DNA of 64,000 nucleotides from Streptomyces canus (GTDB taxonomy: Bacteria > Actinomycetota > Actinomycetes > Streptomycetales > Streptomycetaceae): positions 5,828,001-5,892,000 of the forward strand of contig NZ_JAUSWW010000001.1 in NCBI RefSeq assembly GCF_030815415.1, written 5' to 3'. The notes below the pieces were generated by a model. It was not told the origin of the DNA. It made no database searches and was given only the letters and a program-made list of their open reading frames with translations. Positions 24,298 through 32,767 of the stretch are shown piece by piece. A program made the position numbers and the translations under genes. Position 1 is the stretch's first letter, and the number at the start of each line of letters is the position of its first letter.

Positions 24298-25178
24298 CCA
24301 GGGTCAGCCTCGAAGGACAGGTCGCCGTCGTCACCGGAGCGGCACGCGGTGTCGGCGAGCTGCTCGCCCGCAAGCTGTCCGCGCGCGGGGCGAAGGTGGC
24401 GCTGGTCGGCCTGGAGCCGGACGCCCTCAAGCAGGTCTGCGAGCGGCTGCACACCGACAGCGGCCACTGGTACGCCGATGTCACCGACCACGAGGCGATG
24501 GCGCAGGTCGCGCGGGAGGTGAAGGAGCGGTTCGGGAAGGTCGACATCGTGGTGGCCAACGCCGGTGTGGCCAGCGGCGGTCCCTTCGTCGACTCCGATC
24601 CGGAGGCCTGGCGGCGGGTGATCGAGGTGAACCTGATCGGGTCCGCGGTGACCGCCCGCGCCTTCCTGCCGGTGCTGATGGAGAGCCGGGGGTATCTGCT
24701 GCAGATCGCCTCGCTGGCCGCCATCACTCCGGCGCCGATGATGACCGCGTACTGCGCGTCCAAGTCCGGCGTGGAGGCGTTCGCGCACAGTCTGCGGGCC
24801 GAGGTCGGGTACAAGGGCGTGCGGGTGGGCGTCGGGTATCTGTCGTGGACCGACACCGACATGGTGCGCGGGGCCGATCAGGACGACGTCATGCGGGAGT
24901 TGCGGCAGCGGCTGCTGTGGCCGGCCAACAAGACGTATCCGCTGGGTCCGGCGGTCGACCGGATCGTGGCCGGCATCGAGCGGCGGTCGAGCCATGTGTA
25001 CGGGCAGGGGTGGCTGCGCGGGATGCAGGGGGTGCGCGGGTATCTGCCGGGGCTCATCGGGACGGTCGGACAGCGGGAGATGCGGCGGTTCGGGGACCGG
25101 TTGGCGGGGGTCCATTCGGGGCTCGTCGGTGCAGGTGGGGCGGCTGATGAGGAGGCGCGCGCTACGCGCCGTAACTGA
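24294..25178 (+). CDS. Short-chain dehydrogenase/reductase (SDR)
   Basis: A 294-residue classical SDR. The cofactor motif is VVTGAARGVGELLARKL (TGxxxGxG), the next conserved block is VVANAGVASGG (NAG), the catalytic Ser lies in LQIASLAAITPAP, and the active-site YxxxK is YCASK. The C-terminal extension of about 50 residues resembles the membrane-interacting tails of lipid-acting SDRs. It is the third gene of the operon and could make the ketone used by the monooxygenase or process the released alcohol or aldehyde. NAD versus NADP preference cannot be fixed by eye. Confidence 0.92.
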   Translation: MTRVSLEGQVAVVTGAARGVGELLARKLSARGAKVALVGLEPDALKQVCERLHTDSGHWYADVTDHEAMAQVAREVKERFGKVDIVVANAGVASGGPFVDSDPEAWRRVIEVNLIGSAVTARAFLPVLMESRGYLLQIASLAAITPAPMMTAYCASKSGVEAFAHSLRAEVGYKGVRVGVGYLSWTDTDMVRGADQDDVMRELRQRLLWPANKTYPLGPAVDRIVAGIERRSSHVYGQGWLRGMQGVRGYLPGLIGTVGQREMRRFGDRLAGVHSGLVGAGGAADEEARATRRN

Positions 25179-25267
25179 TCGAAATGCGCACTGTGTCCCG
25201 GCGTGTGAATCTGGTCGAGGCCCCGGTACGGGGCTCATCCCCTCACCCACTTCGGGAGTGAACCCAC

Positions 25268-25483
25268 ATGGGTATGAAGGACCAGTTCCAGGACAAGTCG
25301 GAGCAGTGGCAGGAGCAGGCCAAGCAGAAGGCCCAGCAGGCCAAGGAGCAGGGCCAGCAGCGTGGCCAGGAGCGCGGCGAGCGCGGCAAGCCGCGGGACG
25401 AGCGCGGCAAGCCGCGGGACGAGGAGACGGAGCGACTCCAGCGCGAGGAGCAGGACCGTCTCGACCTCGACTACGACGCGTAA
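25268..25483 (+). CDS. Small hydrophilic Gln/Glu/Lys-rich protein
   Basis: A 71-residue protein that is almost wholly polar, with heptad-like EQWQEQAKQKAQQAKEQ and no hydrophobic core, so it is probably helical or disordered like LEA/CsbD-type stress proteins. A perfect 21-bp tandem repeat (25379-25399 and 25400-25420) duplicates the segment ERGKPRD. GGGAG lies 8 nt before the ATG. It stands alone between the SDR gene and a terminator, with an 89-bp leader. I do not recognise a named family; a stress or desiccation role is only a guess from composition. Confidence 0.75.
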   Translation: MGMKDQFQDKSEQWQEQAKQKAQQAKEQGQQRGQERGERGKPRDERGKPRDEETERLQREEQDRLDLDYDA

Positions 25484-25507
25484 CGCTGCGCTTGGCTTGA
25501 GCCGTTG

Positions 25508-25544
25508 AACGTGGGGTGCCCTGTGTGTTGGGGTGCCCCACGTT
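25508..25544 (+). terminator. Terminator after the small hydrophilic gene
   Basis: AACGTGGGG (25508-25516) and CCCCACGTT (25536-25544) form a 9-bp stem around a loop that can itself fold further (GGGTGCCCC). It follows the stop by 25 nt and faces the convergent tricorn protease gene. Confidence 0.6.
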
Positions 25545-25586
25545 TGCGTTGCCGGTTTCGGGGTGCGTTGTCGGGTGCGGGCCGGT

Positions 25587-25617
25587 GGGGGCTGGTCGCG
25601 CAGTTCCCCGCGCCCCT
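25587..25617. repeat. Common Streptomyces intergenic motif (GGGGCTGGTCGCGC type)
   Basis: A GC-rich stem with arms GGGGC and GCCCC around GTCGCGCAGTTCCCCG. I recall this phrase from many Streptomyces intergenic regions. A related phrase (GGCTGGTCGCGCCCACG...CCCCGCGCCCCT) occurs at 47980-48034 here. It probably contributes to 3'-end formation for the two convergent genes. Confidence 0.45.
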
Positions 25618-25642
25618 GACGGCATCAGCGCATCCCCTGATT

Positions 25643-28600
25643 TCAGGTTCGCGGCGGGAGTTTGGGGCGTGAACGGTCCGGTACGTTCGTGTAGTCCGGG
25701 GGTGTTGCCGGGGGTGTTGTCGTCAGTAGGTCCACTGCCAGCTTCACCGCGTCGTCGAGTTGGGCGTGTCTGCCCTCCGCCCAGTCCAGCGGGGTTCGTA
25801 GGACCTCCAAGTCCGGGGCCACGCCCCGGTTTTCGACCGTCCAGCCGTACGCGTCGAACCAGGCCGCGTTCATCGGCACCGTGATCACCGTGCCGTCGCC
25901 CAGGGCGTGGCGGCCGGTCATGCCGACCACGCCGCCCCAGGTGCGTTGGCCCACCACGGGGCCGAGCTTCAGCAGTTTGAACGCCGCCGTGATCATGTCG
26001 CCGTCGGAGGAGGTCGCCTCGTCGGCCAGGGCCACGACCGGGCCTCTGGGGGCGTTCGAGGCGTACGACACCGGCTGGGCGTTTCTCGTCAGGTCCCAGC
26101 CGAGGATCGTGCGGGTGAGTTTCTCCACGACCAGTTCGCTGATGTGGCCGCCCGCGTTGCCGCGCACGTCGACGATGAGGGCGGGGCGGGAGACCTCCAG
26201 GCGCAGGTCACGGTTGAACTGGGCCCAGCCCGAGCCGCCCATGTCGGGGATGTGGAGGTAGCCGCAGCGGCCGCCGCTCAACTCCCGGACCACTTCACGG
26301 CGTTTGGCCACCCAGTCCTGGTAGCGCAGCGGCCTCTCGTCGGTGAGGGGGACCACCGCCACCCGCCTCGCCCGGCCCTCGCCCTCCGCCGGAGTGAACG
26401 TCAGCTCCACCGTCGTACCGCCCGCGCCCGCCAGCAGCGGATAGGGGCCCGTCACCTCGTCCACCGGGCGGCCGTCCACGTGGGTCAGGACCGCGCCCTC
26501 GCGGATGCCGGTGCCGGCCAGCGGGGAGCGGGCCTTGGAGTCGGAGGAGTCGCCGGGGAGGATGCGCTTCACCGTCCAGCCGGCTTCCCGGCGTACGAAG
26601 TTGGCGCCCAGGAGGCCTTGGCGGCGCTGGTAGTGGGGCGGGCCCTCGTTGCGGCGGGCGGCCGTCACGTAGGCGTGGGAGGTGCCCAGCTCGCCGAGGA
26701 CCTCGCGGAGCAGATCCGCGAACTCGTCCGGGGTCGCGACCCGTTCGACCAGGGGGCGGTACTGCGCCAGCACCTCGTCCCAGTCGATGCCGCACATCTC
26801 CGGCTCCCAGAAGTACGCGCGGATCAGCCGGCCGGCCTCCTCGTACGACTGGCGCCACTCGGCCCCCGGGTCGACCTCGTGCAGGATGCGGCGGGCGTCG
26901 ATCCAGACGGTGGAGTCGCTGTCGCCGGACTCGGTGGCGGGCACCGCGCGCAGCTCGCCCTCGTCGACGACGACCAGGCGGGAGCCGTCGCCGCTCACCG
27001 CGAACCAGTCGAGGTGCTCGATCAGTTCGGACTTCTTCGCCTTGGTGATGTTGAAGTACTCGAGGGTGGGGCGGCCGGTCGTGTCGTCGGGGTTCGCGAA
27101 CGTCTCGCCGAGCGCCCCCGAGATCGGCCAGCGCAGCCAGACCAGTCCGCCGCCCGCCACCGGGTACAGCGCCGAGTACTTCGAGGCGGTGACCGGGAAG
27201 GGGGTCACGCGGCTCTCCAGGCCCTCCACCTCGACCGTGACCGTGCTGCCGTCGTCCGGTTCGTCCTCCGCCGGGTCCAGGCCGCCCGCCGCCGGGCGGC
27301 CCTCGGGGGTCAGGGCGAACGGGGAGGGGGTCGCCGAGGACAGGGGGACCAGGTACGGGCGGCAGCCGAGCGGGAAGGACAGGTCCCCGGTGTGGACGTC
27401 GTAGACCGGGTCGAAGCCTCGCCAGGAGAGGAAGGCCAGATAGCGGCCGTCCCTCGTGAACACCGGGTTCTCGTCCTCGAAGCGGCCGTTGGTGACGTCG
27501 ACGATCAGGGGGGCCGCCCCCGCCTTCGGGGAGATGCGGGCCATCTTGATCTGGCGCAGCGATCTGCCGATGCCCGGGTGGGACCACGTCAGCCACGCCC
27601 CGTCCGGGGAGAAGGCGAGGTCGCGGACCGGGCCGTTGACCGAGTGGATCAGTTCGGTGACCTCGCCGCCCGAGTTCTGTGTGCCCGACTCCTCCGCGTC
27701 GTCGGAGACGGTGATGAGGAGGAGGCGGCCGTCGTGGGAGGCGATGGCCAGGCGCTCGCCCTGGGGGTCGGCGACCATCTCCAGGACCCGGCCCAGTTCG
27801 CCCGAGGCCAGCCGCCGGGGGGCGCGGTCGCCCGTCGCCCGGGGGAGGTAGGCGATCTCCACCGCGTCCTCGCCCTCCGCGTCCGTCACATAGGCGACCT
27901 GGCCGCCCGAGCCGAGCATCTCCGGGAGCCGGACCCGTACGCCCGGAGTGTCGGTGATGGTGCGGGCGGGACCGTCGCGATGGGTCAGCCAGTACAGGCT
28001 GCCGCGGACGACGACGGCGCTCGCACGGCCGGTCTCGTCGACCGAGACGCCGTCCACGTGCTGGGCGGCCGGCACCTGGTACGGACGCCGTCCCGTGCGG
28101 GGCCCGCTCAGTCGTACGTCGAGTTTCCGCGGCTCGCCGGCGAGGTCGTCGACGATCCACAGGTCGCCCGCGCACTGGTACACCACCCGGGTGCCGTCGC
28201 TCGCCGCGTGCCGGGCGTAGAAGGCGTCGTGGTCGGTGTGGCGGCGCAGGTCGGAGCCGTCGTGGGCGCAGGAGTAGAGGTTGCCGACGCCCTCGTGGTC
28301 GGAGAGGAAGGCGATGCGGTCGCCGACGAACATGGGGGAGTGGAGGTGGCCCTCCAGGCCTTCGAGGAGGCGGTGGCCGTGCAGCCAGAGCCGTCCGGTG
28401 GCCCCGCCCCGGTAGCGCTTCCAGGCGGCCGGTTCGTGTGGCGGGGTGCCGGTGAGCAGGAGTGTTCTGCGCTCCCCTTCGAGGTCGGCGACCTGGAGGT
28501 CGGAGACCGGGCCCCAGGGGAGCTTGCGGCCGGGGTCGCCGTCGGTGGGGACCTTGTAGGCCCAGGTGAAGTAGGAGAAGGGCTCGCCGTGGGAGGCGAC

Positions 28601-28918
28601 GGCCAGGATCTGGGCGCCTCCTTTCCCTTCGGGCGGTGTCCAGCCGCAGACCTGGGTGTCCGCCGAGCCCCAGTACGTCAGCTGTCTGCCCGGGCCGCCC
28701 TCCACGTCCACCAGATGGATCTCCGGGATCAGGCTCCGCCAGCTCGTGTAGGCGAGGTGGCGGCCGTCGGGTGAGAAACGGGGGTGGCCCACCTTGGTGC
28801 GGTCGACGGTGAGACGCGAGGCGCGTCCCTTCCCGTCGAGGGGGGCCAGCCACAGGTCGTCCTCGGCCACGAAGCACAGGAGGTCGCCGCTCAGATGCGG
28901 CAGGCGCAGATAGCTCAC
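25643..28918 (-). CDS. Tricorn-type S41 protease with beta-propellers and PDZ domain
   Basis: A 1091-residue tricorn protease homologue. The N-terminal two thirds have WD/Kelch-like propeller repeats (FSPDGRHLAYTSW, FSPDGAWLTWS, FTRDGRYLAFLSW). Next come a C1 helical domain (EAGRLIRAYFWEPEMCGIDWDEVLAQYRP), a PDZ domain (GIREGAVLTHVDGRPVDEV) and the S41 domain with VRGNAGGHISELV and the Ser-containing DEATSSDGDMI, then the GAP-like RTWGGVVG. It degrades peptides downstream of the proteasome, which actinomycetes possess. The start is GTG 28918 (MSYLRLPHLSGDLLCF), a common N-terminus for Streptomyces tricorn proteins. It is divergent from a TetR gene 164 nt away. Confidence 0.94.
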   Translation of the reverse strand: MSYLRLPHLSGDLLCFVAEDDLWLAPLDGKGRASRLTVDRTKVGHPRFSPDGRHLAYTSWRSLIPEIHLVDVEGGPGRQLTYWGSADTQVCGWTPPEGKGGAQILAVASHGEPFSYFTWAYKVPTDGDPGRKLPWGPVSDLQVADLEGERRTLLLTGTPPHEPAAWKRYRGGATGRLWLHGHRLLEGLEGHLHSPMFVGDRIAFLSDHEGVGNLYSCAHDGSDLRRHTDHDAFYARHAASDGTRVVYQCAGDLWIVDDLAGEPRKLDVRLSGPRTGRRPYQVPAAQHVDGVSVDETGRASAVVVRGSLYWLTHRDGPARTITDTPGVRVRLPEMLGSGGQVAYVTDAEGEDAVEIAYLPRATGDRAPRRLASGELGRVLEMVADPQGERLAIASHDGRLLLITVSDDAEESGTQNSGGEVTELIHSVNGPVRDLAFSPDGAWLTWSHPGIGRSLRQIKMARISPKAGAAPLIVDVTNGRFEDENPVFTRDGRYLAFLSWRGFDPVYDVHTGDLSFPLGCRPYLVPLSSATPSPFALTPEGRPAAGGLDPAEDEPDDGSTVTVEVEGLESRVTPFPVTASKYSALYPVAGGGLVWLRWPISGALGETFANPDDTTGRPTLEYFNITKAKKSELIEHLDWFAVSGDGSRLVVVDEGELRAVPATESGDSDSTVWIDARRILHEVDPGAEWRQSYEEAGRLIRAYFWEPEMCGIDWDEVLAQYRPLVERVATPDEFADLLREVLGELGTSHAYVTAARRNEGPPHYQRRQGLLGANFVRREAGWTVKRILPGDSSDSKARSPLAGTGIREGAVLTHVDGRPVDEVTGPYPLLAGAGGTTVELTFTPAEGEGRARRVAVVPLTDERPLRYQDWVAKRREVVRELSGGRCGYLHIPDMGGSGWAQFNRDLRLEVSRPALIVDVRGNAGGHISELVVEKLTRTILGWDLTRNAQPVSYASNAPRGPVVALADEATSSDGDMITAAFKLLKLGPVVGQRTWGGVVGMTGRHALGDGTVITVPMNAAWFDAYGWTVENRGVAPDLEVLRTPLDWAEGRHAQLDDAVKLAVDLLTTTPPATPPDYTNVPDRSRPKLPPRT

Positions 28919-29000
28919 CTCCCCATGCTTTTCCCGGGGATGGACCGGAGCAACTTATGAAAAATGGTCGAGACCCGATCCGGCGTGAGCCACGACTCGT

Positions 29001-29015
29001 ACGAAACGGTTTCGT
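29001..29015. promoter_or_regulatory. TetR operator 1 (perfect 15-bp palindrome)
   Basis: ACGAAAC-G-GTTTCGT is a perfect dyad, about 18 bp upstream of a TACATT (29033-29038) that could be the -10 of the TetR gene, so the site lies at or near the -35. A second, degenerate copy is at 29047-29061. The resemblance to other TetR operators controlling MMPL exporters supports autoregulation. Confidence 0.6.
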
Positions 29016-29046
29016 TTCGAATGAGGATGCGCTACATTCGGCATGT

Positions 29047-29061
29047 ACGAAACCGTGTCGT
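29047..29061. promoter_or_regulatory. TetR operator 2 (imperfect copy)
   Basis: ACGAAACCGTGTCGT matches operator 1 at 13 of 15 positions and keeps both ACGA/TCGT ends. It lies 46 bp (centre to centre) from operator 1, just before the TetR ribosome site, so binding would block early transcription. Both sites also lie upstream of the divergent tricorn gene. Confidence 0.5.
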
Positions 29062-29082
29062 TCGGAGTGGAAGGCGGGAATC

Positions 29083-29682
29083 ATGACTGAGATCGCGACG
29101 GCGCGTCGCAGTCGGATCACCCCGGAGCGTGAGGCCGAGCTGTACACGGCCGTGCTCGAACTGCTCCGCGAAGTCGGCTACGACGCCCTCACCATGGACG
29201 CCGTGGCGGCCCGCACCAAGTCCAGCAAGGCGACGCTCTACCGGCAGTGGGGCGGCAAGCCCGAGCTGGTGGTGAAGGCCATGCGGAGCCAGAAGCCGGG
29301 CGGCACCGCCGACATCGACACCGGGAGCCTGCGGGGCGACCTCATCACCCTCGTCTCCCGCGAGGACGACTGCACGATGGAGCGGAACTCCGACCTGATG
29401 CGGGCCCTGGCCATGGCCGTGCACGGAAATCCGGACCTGATGCAGGCCTTCAGGGAACTGCTCGTCGAACCCGAGATGGGCGAGTTCAAGAAGGTCATGC
29501 AGCGCTCGGTCGACCGCGGCGAGGTCCGCGCCGACTGCCCGGCGCTGGACTACATCGTCCACATGCTGGTCGGAGCGTTCGCGACCCGCACGATGATCGA
29601 CCAGCTGCCGCCCACCCAGGCCTTCCTCACCTCGTACATCGACGCCGTGGTCCTCCCTGCCCTCGGCGTACCCACCCCCTGA
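29083..29682 (+). CDS. TetR/AcrR family regulator
   Basis: A 199-residue TetR regulator. The N-terminal HTH reads ILxxAxEL-type text here as ELYTAVLELLREVGYDALTMDAVAARTKSSKATLYRQWGGKPELVVKAM, a full TetR_N domain. The C-terminal ligand domain has about 130 residues, with GEVRADCPALDYIVHMLVGAFATR. The ATG at 29083 is preceded by GGAAGGCGGGAA. The MMPL gene follows in the same direction after 124 nt; two matching dyads lie upstream. It most likely represses itself and the MMPL exporter until a hydrophobic ligand is bound. Confidence 0.92.
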   Translation: MTEIATARRSRITPEREAELYTAVLELLREVGYDALTMDAVAARTKSSKATLYRQWGGKPELVVKAMRSQKPGGTADIDTGSLRGDLITLVSREDDCTMERNSDLMRALAMAVHGNPDLMQAFRELLVEPEMGEFKKVMQRSVDRGEVRADCPALDYIVHMLVGAFATRTMIDQLPPTQAFLTSYIDAVVLPALGVPTP

Positions 29683-29806
29683 GTCTCTCCCCGTAGTCAG
29701 CACCTGACGTCACCGCTCAAGTCGTCGGGACGATCACCCATGTCCCCACCGGGTCGATCACCCCTTCCCTGCACCGCCCCAACGACCTGACCGGGAGTAC
29801 GCCCAC

Positions 29807-32038
29807 GTGGCCACGTTCCTCTACAAACTCGGCCGGCTCGCCTTCCGGCGACGGCATTTCGTCGCCCTGATATGGGTCGCCCTGCTGACGCTCGCGGGCG
29901 TCGGCGCGGCCAGCGCCCCCAGCGCCGGATCCACCTCCTTCTCCATACCGGGGACCGAGGCGCAGAAGGCGTTCGACCTGCTGGAACAGCGCTTCCCCGG
30001 CAGCAGCGCCGACGGCGGGACCGGGCGTATCGTCTTCAAGGCGCCCGAGGGCGAGAAGATGACGGACGCCGCCAACAAGGCGACCGTCGCCAAGACCGTC
30101 AAGGAACTGCGCGACGGCTCCGAGGTCGTCTCCGTCTCCGACCCGTTCACCACGAACGCCGTGAGCAAGGACGGCACGGTCGCCTACACGTCGGTCAAGT
30201 ACGAGGCCCCCGGCATGGAGCTGGCCGAATCGACCCGGGAGGCCCTGGAGAAGGCCGGGGACGAGGCCCGCGCCACCGGACTGACCGTCGACATCGGCGG
30301 CGACGCGCTGCAGGCCGCGGCCGAGCCGGGAGCGGCCGGTGAGATCGTCGGCATCGCCATCGCCGCGGTCGTCCTCGTCATCACGCTGGGCTCCCTGGTG
30401 GCGGCCGGACTGCCGCTGCTGACGGCGATCATCGGCGTCGGCATCGGTGTCTCCACCATCACCGCCCTCGCCAACGCGCTCGACCTCGGCGACACCACCT
30501 CCACCCTCGCGCTGATGATCGGCCTCGCGGTCGGCATCGACTACGCGCTGTTCATCGTCTCCCGCTACCGCGGCGAACTGGCCGAGGGCCGCGACCGCGA
30601 GGAAGCGGCCGGACGGGCCACCGGCACCGCCGGCTCGGCCGTGGTCTTCGCCGGCCTCACGGTCGTGATCGCCCTGGCGGGCCTCTCGGTCGTCGGGGTC
30701 CCGATGCTGACCAAGATGGGCCTCGCGGCCGCCGGCACGGTCGTGGTCGCCGTCCTCATCGCACTCACCATGGTCCCGGCGCTGCTCGGATACGCGGGCC
30801 GCAAGGTCCGTCCGGCGGGCGAGAAGCGCAAGGCCGACAAGGCAAAGGCGGCTCCTGAGGGACAGGCCAAGCCCGCCCTCGGCGTCCGCTGGGCGAGCTT
30901 CGTCATCCGCCGCCCGGCCGCCGTGCTGCTGCTCGGTGTGCTCGGCCTCGGCGCGATCGCCGTCCCGGCCACCCAGCTGGAACTGGGCCTGCCCGACGAC
31001 GGCTCCCAGCCGACGTCCACGACCCAGCGCCGCGCCTACGACCTGCTGTCGGAGGGCTTCGGCCCCGGCTTCAACGGCACGCTGATGGTCGTGTACGACG
31101 CCGCGGGCAGCGCCGACCCCAAGGCCGACGCCACCGCGCTGACCGACAGGATCAAGGGCCTCGACGACGTCGTGACGGTGACCCCGGCGCAGTTCAACAA
31201 GGTCGGCGACACCGCGACGATCACCGTGATCCCGGATTCCAAGCCGTCCTCGGCCCAGACCGAGGACCTGGTGCACGCCATTCGTGCCGAGGGCGCCGAC
31301 GTCAAGGCCGACACGGGCGCGAACGTCCTGGTCACCGGCACGACCGCGATGAACATCGACTTCTCGCAGAAGCTCACCGACGCCCTGGTCCCCTACCTGG
31401 CCCTGGTGGTCGGCTTGGCGTTCCTTCTCCTGATCGTGGTCTTCCGCTCGATCCTGGTCCCGCTGAAGGCGGCCCTCGGCTTCCTGCTCAGCGTGCTCGC
31501 CGCGCTCGGCGCCGTCGTCGCGGTCTTCCAATGGGGCTGGCTGAGCGGCCTGATCGGTGTCGAGGAGACCGGGCCGATCATGTCGATGATGCCGATCTTC
31601 ATGGTCGGCGTGGTCTTCGGTCTCGCGATGGACTACGAGGTGTTCCTCGTGACCCGGATGCGGGAGGCCTACGTCCACGGCGAGAGCCCGAGCCAGGCCA
31701 TCGTGACCGGCTTCCGGCACAGCTCCCGGGTCGTGGTCGCCGCCGCGATCATCATGATGGCGGTCTTCGGCGGCTTCATCAGCTCCAGCGAGTCGATGAT
31801 CAAGATGATCGGCTTCGGCCTCGCGATCGCCGTCTTCTTCGACGCGTTCGTGGTCCGCATGGCGATCGTCCCGGCGGTGCTCGCGCTGCTCGGCAAGAAG
31901 GCCTGGTGGCTGCCGAAGTGGCTGGACCGCGCCCTGCCCAACGTGGACGTCGAGGGCGAGGGGCTGCGCACCCTGGACGACGACAAGGACGACAGGGACG
32001 ACAAGAACGACGAGGACCGGGAGCTCGTACAGGTCTGA
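29807..32038 (+). CDS. MMPL family RND-type transporter
   Basis: A 743-residue MMPL protein with 12 hydrophobic helices in the 1+5+1+5 RND layout: helix 1 (FVALIWVALLTLAGVGAA), an extracytoplasmic domain, helices 2-6 (including GLAVGIDYALFIVSRYRGEL, which has the Asp-Tyr proton-relay motif), then a second half with MDYEVFLVTRMREAYVHG. A Lys-rich linker joins the halves, and the C-terminus is acidic and disordered. MMPL proteins export lipids, polyketides or siderophores with proton motive force. The GTG at 29807 has GGGAG upstream. It is probably controlled by the TetR gene just before it. Confidence 0.94.
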   Translation: MATFLYKLGRLAFRRRHFVALIWVALLTLAGVGAASAPSAGSTSFSIPGTEAQKAFDLLEQRFPGSSADGGTGRIVFKAPEGEKMTDAANKATVAKTVKELRDGSEVVSVSDPFTTNAVSKDGTVAYTSVKYEAPGMELAESTREALEKAGDEARATGLTVDIGGDALQAAAEPGAAGEIVGIAIAAVVLVITLGSLVAAGLPLLTAIIGVGIGVSTITALANALDLGDTTSTLALMIGLAVGIDYALFIVSRYRGELAEGRDREEAAGRATGTAGSAVVFAGLTVVIALAGLSVVGVPMLTKMGLAAAGTVVVAVLIALTMVPALLGYAGRKVRPAGEKRKADKAKAAPEGQAKPALGVRWASFVIRRPAAVLLLGVLGLGAIAVPATQLELGLPDDGSQPTSTTQRRAYDLLSEGFGPGFNGTLMVVYDAAGSADPKADATALTDRIKGLDDVVTVTPAQFNKVGDTATITVIPDSKPSSAQTEDLVHAIRAEGADVKADTGANVLVTGTTAMNIDFSQKLTDALVPYLALVVGLAFLLLIVVFRSILVPLKAALGFLLSVLAALGAVVAVFQWGWLSGLIGVEETGPIMSMMPIFMVGVVFGLAMDYEVFLVTRMREAYVHGESPSQAIVTGFRHSSRVVVAAAIIMMAVFGGFISSSESMIKMIGFGLAIAVFFDAFVVRMAIVPAVLALLGKKAWWLPKWLDRALPNVDVEGEGLRTLDDDKDDRDDKNDEDRELVQV

Positions 32039-32060
32039 CAGGTCTGACCTGAGCCCTGTC

Positions 32061-32098
32061 CCGAAGCCGTGGTGCGGTCCCCCGCACCACGGCTTCGG
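32061..32098 (+). terminator. Terminator after MMPL gene
   Basis: A perfect 17-bp stem (32061-32077 and 32082-32098; CCGAAGCCGTGGTGCGG) with a TCCC loop, 22 nt after the MMPL stop. It separates the exporter from the isochorismatase-like gene. Confidence 0.85.
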
Positions 32099-32130
32099 CG
32101 TTGTCAGTGCCCGGGTCTAGCCTGACGACC

Positions 32131-32706
32131 ATGACCACACTGCCTGATCGCTCCCGTACGGCACTGCTCGTCATCGACGTCCAGAACGGCGTCGTGGCCG
32201 GGGCCCACCGGCGTGACGAGGTCGTCGCCAACATCGCCGTCCTCGTGGACCGGGCCCGCGCCGAGGGGATACCGGTCGTCTGGGTCCAGCACTCCGACGA
32301 GAACCTGCCCCGGGGCAGCGAGGACTGGAAGTACGTCGCGGAGTTGTCCCGCCGCGACTCCGAGCCGCTCGTCCACAAGAACTACGGCGACTCCTTCGAG
32401 GGCACCGACCTGGAGGAGGTCCTCGCCGGCGCCGGCGTCGGACGCCTCGTCGTCAGCGGCGCGGAGAGCGACGCCTGCATCCGCTCCACGATCCACGGGG
32501 CGTTCGCACGCGGCTACGACGTGACGCTGGTCGGCGACGCCCACACCGCCGGTGACAAGAGCGCGTGGGGCGCTCCACCGCCGGAGCAGGTCATCGCCCA
32601 CATGAACCTCTACTGGCGCTGGCAGGAGGCCCCGGGGCGCACGGCCGGGGTGGCGGAGACGAAGGCGGTGACGTTCGAGGGGCCCGCACCGGCGGAAAAG
32701 CCCTGA
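32131..32706 (+). CDS. Isochorismatase-like cysteine hydrolase
   Basis: A 191-residue cysteine hydrolase of the isochorismatase/nicotinamidase superfamily. The triad is visible: Asp16 in ALLVIDVQNG, Lys83 in VHKNYGDSF and Cys116 in SGAESDACIRST. The group includes nicotinamidases, N-carbamoylsarcosine amidases and uncharacterised hydrolases; the specific substrate cannot be told. The ATG at 32131 gives the family-like start MTTLPDRSRTALLVIDVQNG. It is an isolated unit between a terminator and the YbaK gene. Confidence 0.9.
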   Translation: MTTLPDRSRTALLVIDVQNGVVAGAHRRDEVVANIAVLVDRARAEGIPVVWVQHSDENLPRGSEDWKYVAELSRRDSEPLVHKNYGDSFEGTDLEEVLAGAGVGRLVVSGAESDACIRSTIHGAFARGYDVTLVGDAHTAGDKSAWGAPPPEQVIAHMNLYWRWQEAPGRTAGVAETKAVTFEGPAPAEKP

Positions 32707-32767
32707 GCCGTACCCGTGCCGGGAACTCGGTCGCATGCCCTCTACACCGACCGCTAGCGTGCCGTGC

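Noticed and set aside
25907..28774. 955-codon plus-strand frame opposite the tricorn protease
   Set aside because: Shadow of the tricorn gene. No recognisable motifs; composition is that of antisense GC-rich DNA.
32753..32756. Other CTAG sites as possible empty MITE targets
   Set aside because: CTAG at 32753 and several intergenic sites exist, but without remnants of ends there is no evidence of past insertion.
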